Below, in pieces: positions 44,373 to 55,068 of a stretch of 64,000 nt of DNA. The DNA is from Thalassia testudinum (Eukaryota; Streptophyta; Magnoliopsida; Alismatales; Hydrocharitaceae), in the NCBI GenBank assembly GCA_037157565.1, contig JAZHRO010000056.1:29821501-29885500 (forward strand). Direction: 5' to 3'. Each line of letters starts with the position of its first letter. The first letter of the stretch is position 1. Under the pieces are notes generated by a model. That model was given only the letters and a program-made list of their open reading frames with translations, searched no databases and was not told the origin of the DNA. Both the position numbers and the translations under genes were made by a program.

Positions 44373-45745
44373 TTTTGCTAGTCCCTAGTAAAATTAACCT
44401 ATATGCTATGTATAAAAGTAGAGTCAGGATTAGATTATTTAGGCAAAATTTGTCAATTTCTTTAGAAAATCTTAACCCCAGGACCTAATTACAAAAATTC
44501 AATAGTGCCCGGGTGTCTACCAGAATGCAGACTGTCTAAGCCCTCGCCTTATTTGAAAAAGTGAAGATACAATTTTTTTGTTGGTTTTTCTTTTCTTCTT
44601 TTATTATTTATTTTGACTTTTTGGAGTTTGAGAGTGTCGGGATAACTTTTTACGGCTATCCAACCCGCCCAAGACTCGAAAAGGACTCTAAGTGCTAAGC
44701 ATCTTGTGAAAATAGTGAAAGACTCACTAGGTGGCCGTTGAAACAGACTTCACATTTCTACAACCCTAGGTGACATTGCCTAAAGGTTTATCTTTTTGAT
44801 TGATTGCTTTCTCCCTACTTCTTTTATTTATGGGGTCAACACAAGGGCAAACCCAGTGTATATCTCTTCAATTTATTTCGCTTCCCTACTTCTCCCCTAA
44901 GTGTTTTGGAAATTTTTGTGCATTTTTATGAGCTGGGATCTGGACAATCGGCTAATGGGTTGTTACCCACCACCACTTGCCATCCATACTCGTGCAATGA
45001 AGTGTGGATTTATTATTTTTTACTTTCCCCTTTTTCTATTTTTTTCTTTTCTTTTTGGGTGTTTTTTTTTCTAAGTAGGTGGCTTCCCTGATCTAAGATT
45101 TACCTAAAGGAAGTACGAAGAAAATGGTCTTGTGACTGGGCTTTGGACAACCGGCCGATGAGTTGTTACCACCGACAACTAGCCAGCTATACCACCCTAG
45201 ATAGTTCATTAGCTACCCAATTTCCAAGAAAATCGTTGAAAAGTGAGTCAGTGCAAAAAGCGTGTAGACACTTAGACTTAAAATCCCCTCAAATTAAAGG
45301 GTAGGTAGATAAGTCGCATACTTATCATCCCAAATTATTTACTAGTTTAAGATAAAATTATTTGGTGAGGACTCGAGACTAAGTCCACATTCGAGTGGAC
45401 ACCCGAGCTAATTAAGCTCGAAGACCTGAAGAGTTTAAGTATTCAGGTCCCACAGTATTAATTCCTAAAGTCTGCAACTCCTATTCCAAAGTTCTCATTT
45501 CCTTTTTTTTTTTTTAAGATGAAAGGAAGGAAATTACTATTACGGCTGACAAAAAGATTCATTAGAAATATCTACCCCCCCATGCTTAGCTAATGCAATG
45601 TCCTCATTGTTAAAAATGAAAGCACACAGGAGAGCAGTAGTGGAAGAATAGAGCCTGGTTTTTGTGAGATTCTGGTTAGCTCGAAGTAGTCTTTACATGT
45701 GGTATGTTTAGTGCCTTTTGCTAGGCGATGATCGGCCCACGGTAG
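44373..45745 (-). other. 3' region of element H
   Basis: About 1.4 kb between integrase and the terminal tract, without an ORF of note. It has a second polypurine tract at 45573-45589 next to GAGGACATTGC, T-rich runs near 44580 and 45030-45075, and no recognisable gene. Confidence 0.75.
45573..45589 (-). other. Internal polypurine tract of element H
   Basis: Minus strand CTAAGCATGGGGGGGTA just downstream of pol, next to the GAGGACATTGC word that also precedes this tract in A and D (GAGGACATGC). Confidence 0.65.
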
Positions 45746-47160
45746 TTAAGGCAAGGTAAGAGCAACCTTGTCCGAGATGGGATCAGGGAGCATATGGTCA
45801 ACAAAGGGTTTGAGACACTGTTCGTTGACCTTGAAGATATTACCCATCTTTGGGTCAAAGATTTCGACGGCCCCATTAGGGAAAATCCTCTCAATAACGA
45901 ATAGGTCATCCCACTTAGACTTGAGTTTGCTAGGGAAAAGCTTCAATCGAAAATCAAAAAGCTAGACCTTCTGGTTCGGCTCAAAGCTTTTACGTGAAAT
46001 CATCTGGTCATGGAGAGCTTTGGTCCTTGCCTTATAGATTCTGGCATTTTCATAAGCATCATTTTGAAGCTCCTTCAACTCATATAGTTGGAGTTTCCTG
46101 GTTTTCCCAGCCAACTCAAGGTCAAAATTACATTTCCTGATGGCCCAAAATGCCCGGTGTTCAAGTTCTACGGGTAAGTGACAAGCCTTACCAAATACCA
46201 GATGGAACGAAGACATACTGATAGGCATTTTGTATGCTGTACGGTAAGCCCAAAGAGCATCATCTAGCTTTTGGGTCCAATCCTTTCTATTAGGCCTAAC
46301 GGTTTTTTGCAAAATGTTTTTGATCTCCCAATCGGAGACCTCGGCCTGTCCATTCGTCTGGGGGTGGTAAGGTGTGCAAATCCTATGATTCACCTCATAT
46401 TTCCCTAGTAAATTTCAAAACTGGGCATGAGTGAAATGTGTGCCACCATCACTGATAATTGCTCGAGGAACCCCAAACCGATTGAAGTTATTTTTCTACA
46501 CAAAATCGATGACCACCTTGTGGTCATTGGTGCAGGTGGGAATTGCCTCAAACCATTTGGACACATAATCAATAGTGACCAGAATATACTGGTGTCCAAA
46601 TGAACGAGGAAAGGGTCCCATAAAGTCAATGCCCCAAATGTCAAAAATTTCAACTGAAAGTATTGGGTTCATGGGCATCATATCTCTCTTAGCCATGTTC
46701 CCTAGTGATTGGGATTGGGTGCATGACTTTGAGAATTCCTGGGCATCCTTAAATAATGATGACCAATAGAATCCAGATTACAAGATTTTAGCTGTCGTCT
46801 CTTTCCTGGATAAGTGTCCACCACACGCAGATGTGTGGCAGAACTCAAGTATGCTATGGAACTCAATTTTTGGGATGCATCGATGAATAATATGGTCTAC
46901 ACCGATGCAGTACAGTTTAGGATCGTTGCAAAAATAATATTTGGCCTCAGACACAAGTCTATCCCGTTGTTGTTTGGTCCAATCCTGGGGTATTTGACCA
47001 ACGACCAAATAATTGATAATATCTGCAAACCAGAGGGTTCGGATACCCGAGGCTATAAGGATAGTTTCATCCAAAAAAGTATCAGAGATCGGGACATCTG
47101 GATGAGAAGAATCAATTAGGATTCTTGAGAGGTGATCTGCCACTACATTTTGTGCCCCGG
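45746..47160 (-). pseudogene. pol: Integrase of element H, nearly intact
   Basis: Minus strand from VADHLSRIL through the HHCC finger (FCHTSACGGHL, then a stop, and [12 protein letters not shown]), core [10 protein letters not shown] with first Asp, ISDGGTHF with second Asp, TNGQAEVSD with Glu, then [36 protein letters not shown] and FPNGAVEIFDP, ending LTLP-stop at 45746. Frame breaks occur near 46690-46780, 46400-46500 and 45960; open parts are 46393-45962 and 45946-45746. All three catalytic acids are present, so damage is limited to a few stops and shifts. Confidence 0.93.
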
Positions 47161-47520
47161 CTTTATCCCTGATTTCAAGATCGAATTCTGAAAGCAGCAG
47201 AATTTAGCGAATAAGCTGGGGTTTGGCATCCTTTTTGGCCAAGAGATGTTTCAAGACCGAGTGGTCGGTATAGATGATGACACGAGAACCTAACAGATAA
47301 GCCCTGAATTTTTCTAAAGTGAAAACTACGGGTAGCAATTCTTTTTCAGTAACAGTGTAGTTCCACTGGGCTTTGTCCAGAGTCTTGCTGGCATAGTAAA
47401 TCATAGAGGGCTTTTTTTCAATCTTCTGACCCAAGATAGCCCCGACGGCATAATCAGATGCGTCAGCCATAATCTCAAATGGGGTTGTCTAGACTGGTGG
47501 TTGCAACACTGGGGCACAGG
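47161..47520 (-). pseudogene. pol: RNase H of element H
   Basis: The open stretch 47470-47204 reads [60 protein letters not shown]: all catalytic acids of RNase H are seen. A frameshift separates it from RT near 47530 and from the integrase linker near 47190. Confidence 0.92.
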
Positions 47521-47959
47521 TGATTGCCATTATTAATAAATCAAATGTTTATGCCATGATTCATCAAACTCGAACGATGTGTCTTTGGCCAGAAGGTTAC
47601 TCATGGGACGAGCAACCTTCGAGAAGTCCTTAATGAATCTTCTGTAAAATCCCACATGCCCAATGAAAGAGTGGATCTGTTTTACGAATGTGGGTGGAGG
47701 AAGTCTGGAGATAGAATCCACCTTAGCTTTATCAACCTCAATACCTCGACTAGAGACCACATGACCCAGGACAATGCCTTCCTTAGTCATAAAGTGGCAC
47801 TTTTCCCAGCTAAGGACCAGCTGTGTTTTGATGCATCTCTGGAGGATCAATTCCAGGTTAGCCAAGCATGACTCAAAGGAATCTCCGAAAATGGAGAAAT
47901 CATCCATGAACACCTCAAGACAATCTCCCACCATGTCAGAAAAGATGACCAGCATGCAT
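47521..47959 (-). pseudogene. pol: Reverse transcriptase of element H, C-terminal part
   Basis: It starts at the edge of element G with CMLVIFSDM, then VFMDDFSIFGDSF with the catalytic Asp pair, WEKCHFMTKEGIVLGH, a GIEVDKAKV segment and HVGFYRRFIKDFSKVA. It joins in frame with FQRC at 57767 once G and one copy of the duplication are disregarded. The frame is open until about 47533. Confidence 0.93.
47955..47959. repeat. Target-site duplication of G, left copy (TGCAT)
   Basis: Pairs with TGCAC at 57762-57766; one base differs. Confidence 0.82.
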
Positions 47960-48765
47960 TGTTGTCGACGTTTTTGTGCAGGTTTAAAGGATGTCACGTT
48001 GTAGTATAACCGACAAAACATCTAAACAAATATAAAGAATTTTATTACTCGAAGACCGGAGTATCCGAGGTCGATCACAGGGAGCAAATGAAATTTACTA
48101 CTAGTCAAAATGTAATTGAACACTCTAATTTACTCAAAATATCAATTCAAATGTGAATGTATGCAATTAAAAGTAATTAGGACAAAAATATGAAATTGGA
48201 CGTCTGATCTTGTGATCAGACGTCTTAAAAGTATTTTCCCTTTTCTTCTTGATTATCCTTCTTCTTCTGCCTTGCGAAGCCTTTCTTTCCTTCCTTCTTC
48301 TTTTGATCTCCCGTGTCTTTTGCTTCTGCCTTGCTCTTTCTTTTCTTCTTCTCTACCTTGCTTCTTACTCTTCTCTTCTGTGGTCTTGCCTTGCTTCTCT
48401 CTTCTCTGTTCTTCCTGCCTTTCCTTCTGCTTTCTTTCTTCTCCTTCTCGCGGCCAAGTCTTTCTTCTCCTGTGTTCAGCCTGTGCCTACACAGAACAAA
48501 ACCTACTTTCTCCCTCTACCCGCGCGTCCCTCTCTCAAGCAATCCACTCACGGACGCTCTCCCAGAGCCACAGCCATAATCGGGTCGGATCGTACCCGGG
48601 ACTAGGCGCACCTGCAGGTGGTGTGATGCGCGAGGAGTGCGTAGGCTTAGGTCGGGTCGGATCCCGCCAGATCCGCGTGGTCAATCCGCGGACGAGGCGG
48701 GTGTGGGGTCAGTGAGGGACCTCACCCCTGTGCTTTCGAGGCAGTAAAACTATATCACAAAAACT

Positions 48766-48807
48766 CTATATACCATACCTGTGCCTTGAGATTGCACGAT
48801 GTGGGAC
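48766..48807 (-). promoter_or_regulatory. USE plus TATA module, G 3' LTR
   Basis: GTCCCACATCG (48807-48797), 24 bases, TATATAG (48772-48766). About 33 bases centre to centre, the spacing known for plant Pol II snRNA genes (Pol III types are about 10 shorter). Confidence 0.7.
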
Positions 48808-49702
48808 TAAAGGTTCCGCCCTTCCTTTGCGCGCACCCGCAGACTCTCGTATGCAGTTACCCAAGCTGATGGCTCTGCTGGCGCTACTGGCTGGGCTCTC
48901 TCACCTCGCGACACTCGCGTGAGTCTCCTGCATCTGCAGCCTGGGAAGCCTGATGCCTGGAGCTTCGTTGGAGCTTCACCGGAGGTCGTCCATGGCGGCA
49001 GCAGCTCAAACACTGTCATACACAAAACAAGCCTCTCGGCCTAATCAGATCAGCTAGAGACCTTCGCCGTGGCACGGCGAAGGCGGTGGACGATGCTGTA
49101 GGCCACAGGTCGGCCTAGGCGTGCGTGCGTTGGTCAACCTGTGGCTGGAGATGGTGGGTTGTTCGGGGGGTGATTATGGAGGTCTGAAGTGGCAGTTGTG
49201 GGGTGGAGCGAGTTCCTGGTGGTGAGGCGGAGCTCTCGAGGTGGTTGGCGAGCCGGGTGGGGGGCTGGAATGGTGGAAGCGGCTCGCCGGAGATCGGTCG
49301 GTGATGTGGAAGATGAGGGTGGTCAGCATCGGTCGAGGGGTAATCAGATGAGATAACAGGGGGAAAAGAGAGAGGATAGGATGGAGAGGAGTTCTAACCT
49401 AATTGTAAGGACGAAAGGGGACGGAAGGCGGACAGCAGTACCTACTGTCGCCGGAGAAGATGACGCCCAGTGGGGGGAGAACGGCGGCGACGACGGGGCT
49501 GAGGCGGCGTGCGCTGGTACTGCGCGACGCGGAGGGAGGTCAGGAAGCTAACTCTGCCACTGGTTTTGTGGAAGAGCGAAGAGGGAGGGGAGGGGGGCTC
49601 GTCGAAGCTTGCTGGGGGTTTTTGGCCGGGCAGGAGGAGAGGAATTGAAGGGGGAAACTCGGCCAAATCAAGCTCTCCCTGAGCGGTCGGAGGTGTAGTT
49701 TC

Positions 49703-49709
49703 TTTTATA
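49703..49709 (-). promoter_or_regulatory. U3 TATA box, G 3' LTR
   Basis: TATAAAA on the minus strand, about 900 bases upstream of the USE module in the direction of transcription. Confidence 0.6.
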
Positions 49710-50646
49710 GACGCTGGGCCGGGTGTGCAGGGCGTGAAGGGCACGCCAGCGTCTGAGGTTGGTCACCGGAGATGGAAAGCGGTTAAGATACCCAAATCTC
49801 TCGTGCGTTCGCACGAGAGATTGGGTTCACACCAGGGACTGTGATTGGCCTTAGATGGAAGGGAATTCCTCAGAGAATCTCCCTTCCATTTCTGGGAAGG
49901 AATCTCTGAGGGATTAGAGAGTAATCCCTCTCTGAACCTCGCCGGAGCGAGGTTCTGCCCTAACAATGGGGGAAGGACCGGATTGAAAAGGGGGCAAAAA
50001 ACCTAGGGGGCTCTCTGCAAAGATATTCAAAACATAGGGACCAAATTATGCTTTGGGTGTACTAAATTGCAAAGTAGGTCAAGATGACTTCTCATTAGGT
50101 CCAAATTTTGGTAAAAACCTAATTTGGACCTAAGGAATCCAATGGTGAAGTTGGATTTTAGGTTTGACCTCGTTTGACTAGACATTTTGCATAAAAACCC
50201 AAATTAGGTTAATTGAAGAGCTAGGACCCTAATCTAGGTCAAACTAGGTTCCAAAGGCCAAATTAAATGTTCCAAACCCTAGAGGATGTTTTTCCATGAT
50301 TTTTAGAGGGTTTACTTGCTTTTTTTCTGATCGGAACCTTGTTAATTAAAGCGGGTCTATTTTAGGGTTACCAGGTGTCATTTAATTCCTAGATTACACA
50401 TGAACCCATTTCTGATTGACTCAACCCACTTTTTATCTCATTTAGACCATTTGACCTATGTTTTGCCTCTGAGAAATCTCGTTTATGTACTGCAATGGTA
50501 AAATTGCAGTTTTAACCTTTATTTCATGTTTTCTTCTCAGAGCACTTGTTCCTTCAGTTAGGCCTTCTTCTAGGTTATGTAGGAGCTTTTATCTTCTTTA
50601 TTGGGTCAAAATGAGCTAGTTATGGCTCATGATGAGGCTCTCATCA

Positions 50647-50661
50647 TACCCCCATGCCTTG
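50647..50661 (-). other. Terminal polypurine tract of element G
   Basis: Minus strand AAGGCATGGGGGTA next to the 3' LTR. Confidence 0.88.
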
Positions 50662-51089
50662 CTTTTGCTAGTCCCTTAGCAAAATTTCAAAGTTTTAACT
50701 TCCATTCTAGACCCTGAGTGTCTGTCAACAATGATAAGTGCTTCTCCTTTTCTTTTGTGATTAGGTGGGAATGCCGACAATAGGTCTAGAGGTACTCAAG
50801 TACCAACCAAAATCCGGACCTGTTCCACTTTAGCCTCAGTCCTCCGCAAAGGTTTCTACGGCCCACAGAAACTAACCTAGGGTTTGTTGGACTCCGCGGT
50901 TGAAGCACCCGTGCTTGAGACATTTTCAACCTAAGTTAAGTTTGCAGTGCGTTTTTTGTAGGAGAGAGATAGATGATTTATTTGTTTGGAGAGCTTTTCT
51001 CTCTCTTTTCTTTTTATTTCTAGCTTTGGATTAGCTTCTCAACATGGTCTGTATCGGATTCCTCGTCCCCATCATCAATCCTCAAGGGT

Positions 51090-51240
51090 CCCTGGCTTTC
51101 GAGATTTCGAGATAATCCCACCCATGGCAACCCCCGGAACCCTGGCTTTCAAGATTTCGAGATAATCCCTCCCATGGCGTTCCGTGGCCAAATTCAGACC
51201 CTAGCGATCGACATTTCGTGATAATGCCACCCATGGTATC
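51090..51240. repeat. Three imperfect tandem units of 40-60 bp in the G 3' region
   Basis: Units at 51090, 51140 and 51199 each hold CCCT-GGCTTTC or a variant, then ATTTCGAGATAAT or ATTTCGTGATAAT, then CCCATGG. The third is the most diverged. Confidence 0.8.
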
Positions 51241-51975
51241 TGAACCAGCAGAGTGCTTACATGCCCCTAGTAGGATATTTAAATATCCTAAGAGACAAAC
51301 ACCGAGGAGATGATTGTTGTTACGCATCTTTGAGGGGAATTTCCGCCTCTTCGCGCTGGGAACTCGGTCGAATCAACTTGTGTTGATTGGTCGCTCCTAA
51401 TCTAGGTGACTTTTTCAGAATATTAAACGCTCTTGCGTGTTTTGGATGTTTTATGCGCACTGAACCAGACTGTGTGTGAATTTGGGGTGCTTAGGTTACC
51501 GAATCCCGCAAATCGGAGGTCAGTTAACGAGGCCGAATACTTCCTAAGCCTTAGACCTAATACTTAAGTTTCGCATTTTCCTCAACCTCTTGAGGATTAT
51601 CCAGATTTTAACGGATACGTGAATTTTTAAGCTAAAGATACTAGCCCAAAAGGCCTAAGACCAGCGTTCCCGCTAATCTCTTGTTATGTTTCCTTAGCAC
51701 TTTTTCTTTTGTTTCTTTTCTTGATCTGGTCTAGAACTTCAGTTAATTCCTTAATCTTTTACTAATGACTTTTTCTTTTTCTTTTCCTTTTGTGCTCCTT
51801 TCTTTATTTTTGCTCTTTTTCTCCTCCTTATGATTATATGGCTCACAACATTTCCTCCCTCCCCATTTTTTTGTTCTTTTTCGTAATTTTTCAATTTTTT
51901 GTGTTTTTGACATATGTGAATTTTTTGTGAGAATCCTTCTGATTTTTTTCTTGGTTTTGTATGTATGCACTTTAT

Positions 51976-51993
51976 CACCCCCCCCATGCCTAA
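51976..51993 (-). other. Internal polypurine tract of element G
   Basis: Minus strand TTAGGCATGGGGGGGGGG-type run next to GAGGACATTGC, as in H. Confidence 0.65.
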
Positions 51994-52256
51994 GTTTTGC
52001 AATGTCCTCATTGTAAACAGAGGGTGGGAATTAGTGTTGAGGTCAGGGGCTTAGAACAGGATATATCGGGTGGGTGAATGGGTCGGGAATGACTGATGCG
52101 AACGCTTTTAAGCTCTGATACGTGTACCAGAGGTGGGATCAACTGTCTAAGGCTGAACTCAAGGTGCAATAGACGTGGAGTACAGACGGATAATCAGACG
52201 GGTCTCTATTTTTGAGATCACAGGTTGCCTCCCGTTAAGCGCTAAATTTAATGCCT

Positions 52257-53888
52257 TCAGCCGAGCGGAAAATGGGGTGGAGAGGGAGTGGTCAAATCAA
52301 TGGAGTTTTGGAAAACAAGCACCTTGATTAAGAGCCTGGTTGGTCCAACCAGGTACTTGTTCAGATCAGTGGGCTGATGATGCAGCCCAAACCCAATAAG
52401 TCTGGTGGGTTGATAGATGTAGATTAGCAGATGCGGGACCCACCAAATGCAGTGATGTTCTGATAGATATGGAAGTGAAAACTCGAGTTTGGGCTCAGTC
52501 GAATCAGCCTGGTGGGGGTAGGGTTCCGAAAAATAATCAATGTAAGGTGTGGAATCCCTACAGGGACGGTCAAAGGATGGAGGCTCCTGATTTGTGGTCT
52601 GATCAGTGTCCGATACCCGGTATAGATATGGAGTTGAATCATCTGCAATCGGCTCAGTGAGAGGTGAATCAGAATAGAAATTGAGTCCGGTTGCGGGTCG
52701 GGGTGGGGAACGGGTTTTGATTGGTTCTGTATCTGTGGAGCAGGTGGCTTCAAAGAAGATTGACATGTTATAATCAGGAGGCAGATTTTCTCCGATGTTA
52801 TGGTCTGATTCGAGATCGTCGGAGAGTTTGCGAAAATCAAAGTTTGAATGAGATTCTAGATCATGAGTTCCACCATAGAATAAATCATATGTTGTATATT
52901 CAGCAGCCTGACTGTGATCTAGCCTAAATGTTAATTCTGAGCTTACAAAGGTGTCCCTATCTGGTAGAGGCTCAGGTTCAAGGTTAGTAGGGCAGAGCCA
53001 ATAGAAACCCCGCTCGTCCAACTCCTCGATTTCTGTATCGTAGATTGGCATGACTTCCGAAAACTCGATTAGTTCCTCTGAGGAGGTTGACGAGGGATAT
53101 TCATCAAATCGAGGCCCAAAATCATATTCTTCATTAAGAGATTGATTTTCTTCCTCTGGGGCCTTGAAATCTTCAAAATATGTTTCAGATCTAGGTTCTA
53201 GGCTTAGAATGTGGGTTGAGTTACTAGAATTTAGGTCTGAATAACCTTCGAGGGCCACCTTATTAGAATAAGGGACGGAATTTACACCCTCGAGAGGTTC
53301 AGTTCTGCTCTCATACTTGCAGGAGTCTTGGGATTCTAAAATGGGCTCATCATGGTCTTTTCCTGCATTTGTAGCTTCCCAACCTTCTTCAATATCAGGT
53401 GCATTATACTCCATCTGGGTTGGGAATCCACAACCATTTTGTGCCTCAATCCCGAGGTCAGATTTATCCTCGATGTTGTTCCAAGATAGCTCATCCTCTG
53501 TTGGTGGTATGTACGGGTATTTCTGGTCAATGACTTGTTTTACTAATCTCATTATCTCTTCCCGTTTTTCAAGACTATCTTGGTGTTGCTTCCAAAGTCG
53601 AGGATTTGTCATACATTGAAGGTATTCACTATTGTGCAGTTTTTCCATCTCAATGTACGCAGTAATGAGCAAGTCACGGGTTGATCCTTTGTTGGCTTCT
53701 GCTAATAGTACTTGGACACAAGTTATGACAAAGGTTGTGGTTGTTGGGACATCAACCTGAATGTTTCCTACTGTTGTTGAGGTTTCTTCATTTTCATAAA
53801 ATCTCATGGCATCCTCAATCATTTTATCTCTCATGGATCTCCGATATTCAGGTTTCTCGACTGGTAGTCCTAGGTGGTTCGGCTGCAT
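52257..53888 (-). CDS. Long unrecognised acidic ORF of element G (543 aa)
   Basis: I do not recognise this protein. The first ATG in the open frame is at 53888 (MQPNHLGLP); the frame is open up to 53930 and a TAA lies just before that. Residues 1-150 contain basic and helical-looking segments (EYRRSMRDKMIEDAM, RDLLITAYIEMEKLH, KREEIMRLVKQVIDQK). Residues 150-480 are strongly acidic and Ser/Thr/Pro-rich, with many DLES, EELIE and TEP words. The end has aromatic WWVPHLLIYIYQPTR. No gag core, zinc knuckle, DLGAS, RT or integrase motif is seen. It is intact, alone in the element and faces no frame damage although every gag-pol nearby is broken. It may be transcribed from the G 5' LTR. It might be an extra Tat-type ORF or a diverged gag. 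Confidence 0.68.
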   Translation of the reverse strand: MQPNHLGLPVEKPEYRRSMRDKMIEDAMRFYENEETSTTVGNIQVDVPTTTTFVITCVQVLLAEANKGSTRDLLITAYIEMEKLHNSEYLQCMTNPRLWKQHQDSLEKREEIMRLVKQVIDQKYPYIPPTEDELSWNNIEDKSDLGIEAQNGCGFPTQMEYNAPDIEEGWEATNAGKDHDEPILESQDSCKYESRTEPLEGVNSVPYSNKVALEGYSDLNSSNSTHILSLEPRSETYFEDFKAPEEENQSLNEEYDFGPRFDEYPSSTSSEELIEFSEVMPIYDTEIEELDERGFYWLCPTNLEPEPLPDRDTFVSSELTFRLDHSQAAEYTTYDLFYGGTHDLESHSNFDFRKLSDDLESDHNIGENLPPDYNMSIFFEATCSTDTEPIKTRSPPRPATGLNFYSDSPLTEPIADDSTPYLYRVSDTDQTTNQEPPSFDRPCRDSTPYIDYFSEPYPHQADSTEPKLEFSLPYLSEHHCIWWVPHLLIYIYQPTRLIGFGLHHQPTDLNKYLVGPTRLLIKVLVFQNSIDLTTPSPPHFPLG

Positions 53889-55050
53889 ATTTGGATCAGG
53901 TGGTGGAATCAAGATCAGAGTTTGACTCAAGATGTGTTATGAAGCGATTAGATCTGAATAACGAGTCCCACTGAAAATGAGTGTGTGTGCTCTAAAGAGA
54001 AAAGATGCAGGACTGGAGATGTTCTTGACCCAATCAAGACACCCAAAAGATGTTTGGATGACTATGGAGGTTCAGGGCGGATGGACCCCTGGATCCGAAG
54101 ATCGTCCACCTGAGAATTACTTGGGCAGCCAGAGAGGGAGAGTCCCGCAAAGACCCCTACACGGTAGAGCGTCCCTACGGGTTACAGGGTTTCCCCCACC
54201 CGACCTCTCTTGTCACTGAGATTCCAGGTAAACCAGAATGGGGACCTTGACCTCTTAAGTCTATCACTTTTTATTTCAAAGGTGCTTTTAGGGTCTCACT
54301 TGAACTTTAGATGCTTTTGGTATTGTGACCTAATTTAGGGGTTGGTTGACCCAAGGGGTCAACTTCACCTGACCTGTCCTATAGATGGCAGAATGATTCT
54401 AAGCTCGGAGCCTAGAGATCACCCTGATTTGACTCCCAGGTTTTTAGGTCAAAAGAAAATTTTAAGATTCAAGTGATTTTAGAGCTCAATTTTAGGGTTT
54501 GTCTTATTTAGCTTTCTTCAATCAAGGGCTTGGGTAGCACACTGATGCGGGGGGGTTTATTTCCTTTTACACAGGCATGTGTGACTAGCGCTTCAAGACC
54601 CTAATGTGGAAACCCTAATTTGGTTCTATTTCCAATCCTCTTTTTCTTTTTCAAAAGTTCTCTTTGGACTTATAAACAAGAAGTGTGTGGTCCGCCGAGA
54701 TTAAGCGTTATTTCAATTAGGCACAAGAATTTGTGGGATGGGAAAAAAAAATCACTCCAACTTCAAGAATATTTGCAGAAATTTTCGTAAAATCAAGAAA
54801 TGTTTTGCCTTAGAGATGGTGATTACTATATAAAGAAGGCAATTGATTCCTAAATTGATTTTCTTCCATTTGTCTTTCCAAGATTAGGGGATGATTAAGG
54901 AAGAAAAGAAATTACCTGCCCTGGAGTGGTTGACTTGCGGGAGAGATTTTCTCATGAAGTACCTGCAAGATCACATCAAAGCAAAGTAGGGCAAGTTAGT
55001 GTTCAATATGATAAAAAGAATGTAGAGACTAGTGGTAAATCGCGCATTGC
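53889..55050 (-). other. 5' leader of element G
   Basis: About 1.16 kb between PBS and ORF on the minus strand, without a conserved gag. Short ORFs on the other strand (53977-54219) are taken as chance. Confidence 0.75.
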
Positions 55051-55068
55051 TCTCCGGCAACGGCGCCA
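55051..55068 (-). other. Primer-binding site of element G
   Basis: Minus strand TGGCGCCGTTGCCGGAGA, three bases after the end of the 5' LTR; it fits the tRNA-Asp type site of Athila elements except for one base near the end. Confidence 0.93.

Larger units (their letters stand above)
47960..50646 (-). mobile_element. 3' LTR of element G, 2687 bp
   Basis: Minus strand TGATGAGAGCCTCATCA at 50646 to GTCGACAACA at 47960. U3 TATA at 49709-49703, USE-TATA at 48807-48766, hairpin GTGAGG-GA-CCTCAC at 48712-48725, AATAAA at 48046-48041 after CTGTGATCGACC. Near-identical to 55072-57761. Confidence 0.95.
50662..52256 (-). other. 3' region of element G
   Basis: No gene. It contains the conserved block GGTTGCCTCCCGTTAAGC (plus sense, 52223-52240), an internal polypurine tract (51976-51993), a T/A-rich run (51760-51960), a segment matching fragment C (51290-51660), and three imperfect tandem units (51090-51240). 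Confidence 0.82.

Noticed and set aside
48212..48715. Leu/Ser-rich 167-codon ORF, also at 55324-55830
   Set aside because: It looks like a membrane protein but comes from the CT-rich tract of the G LTRs. Its presence in both LTRs reflects their recent identity, and it is antisense to the element.
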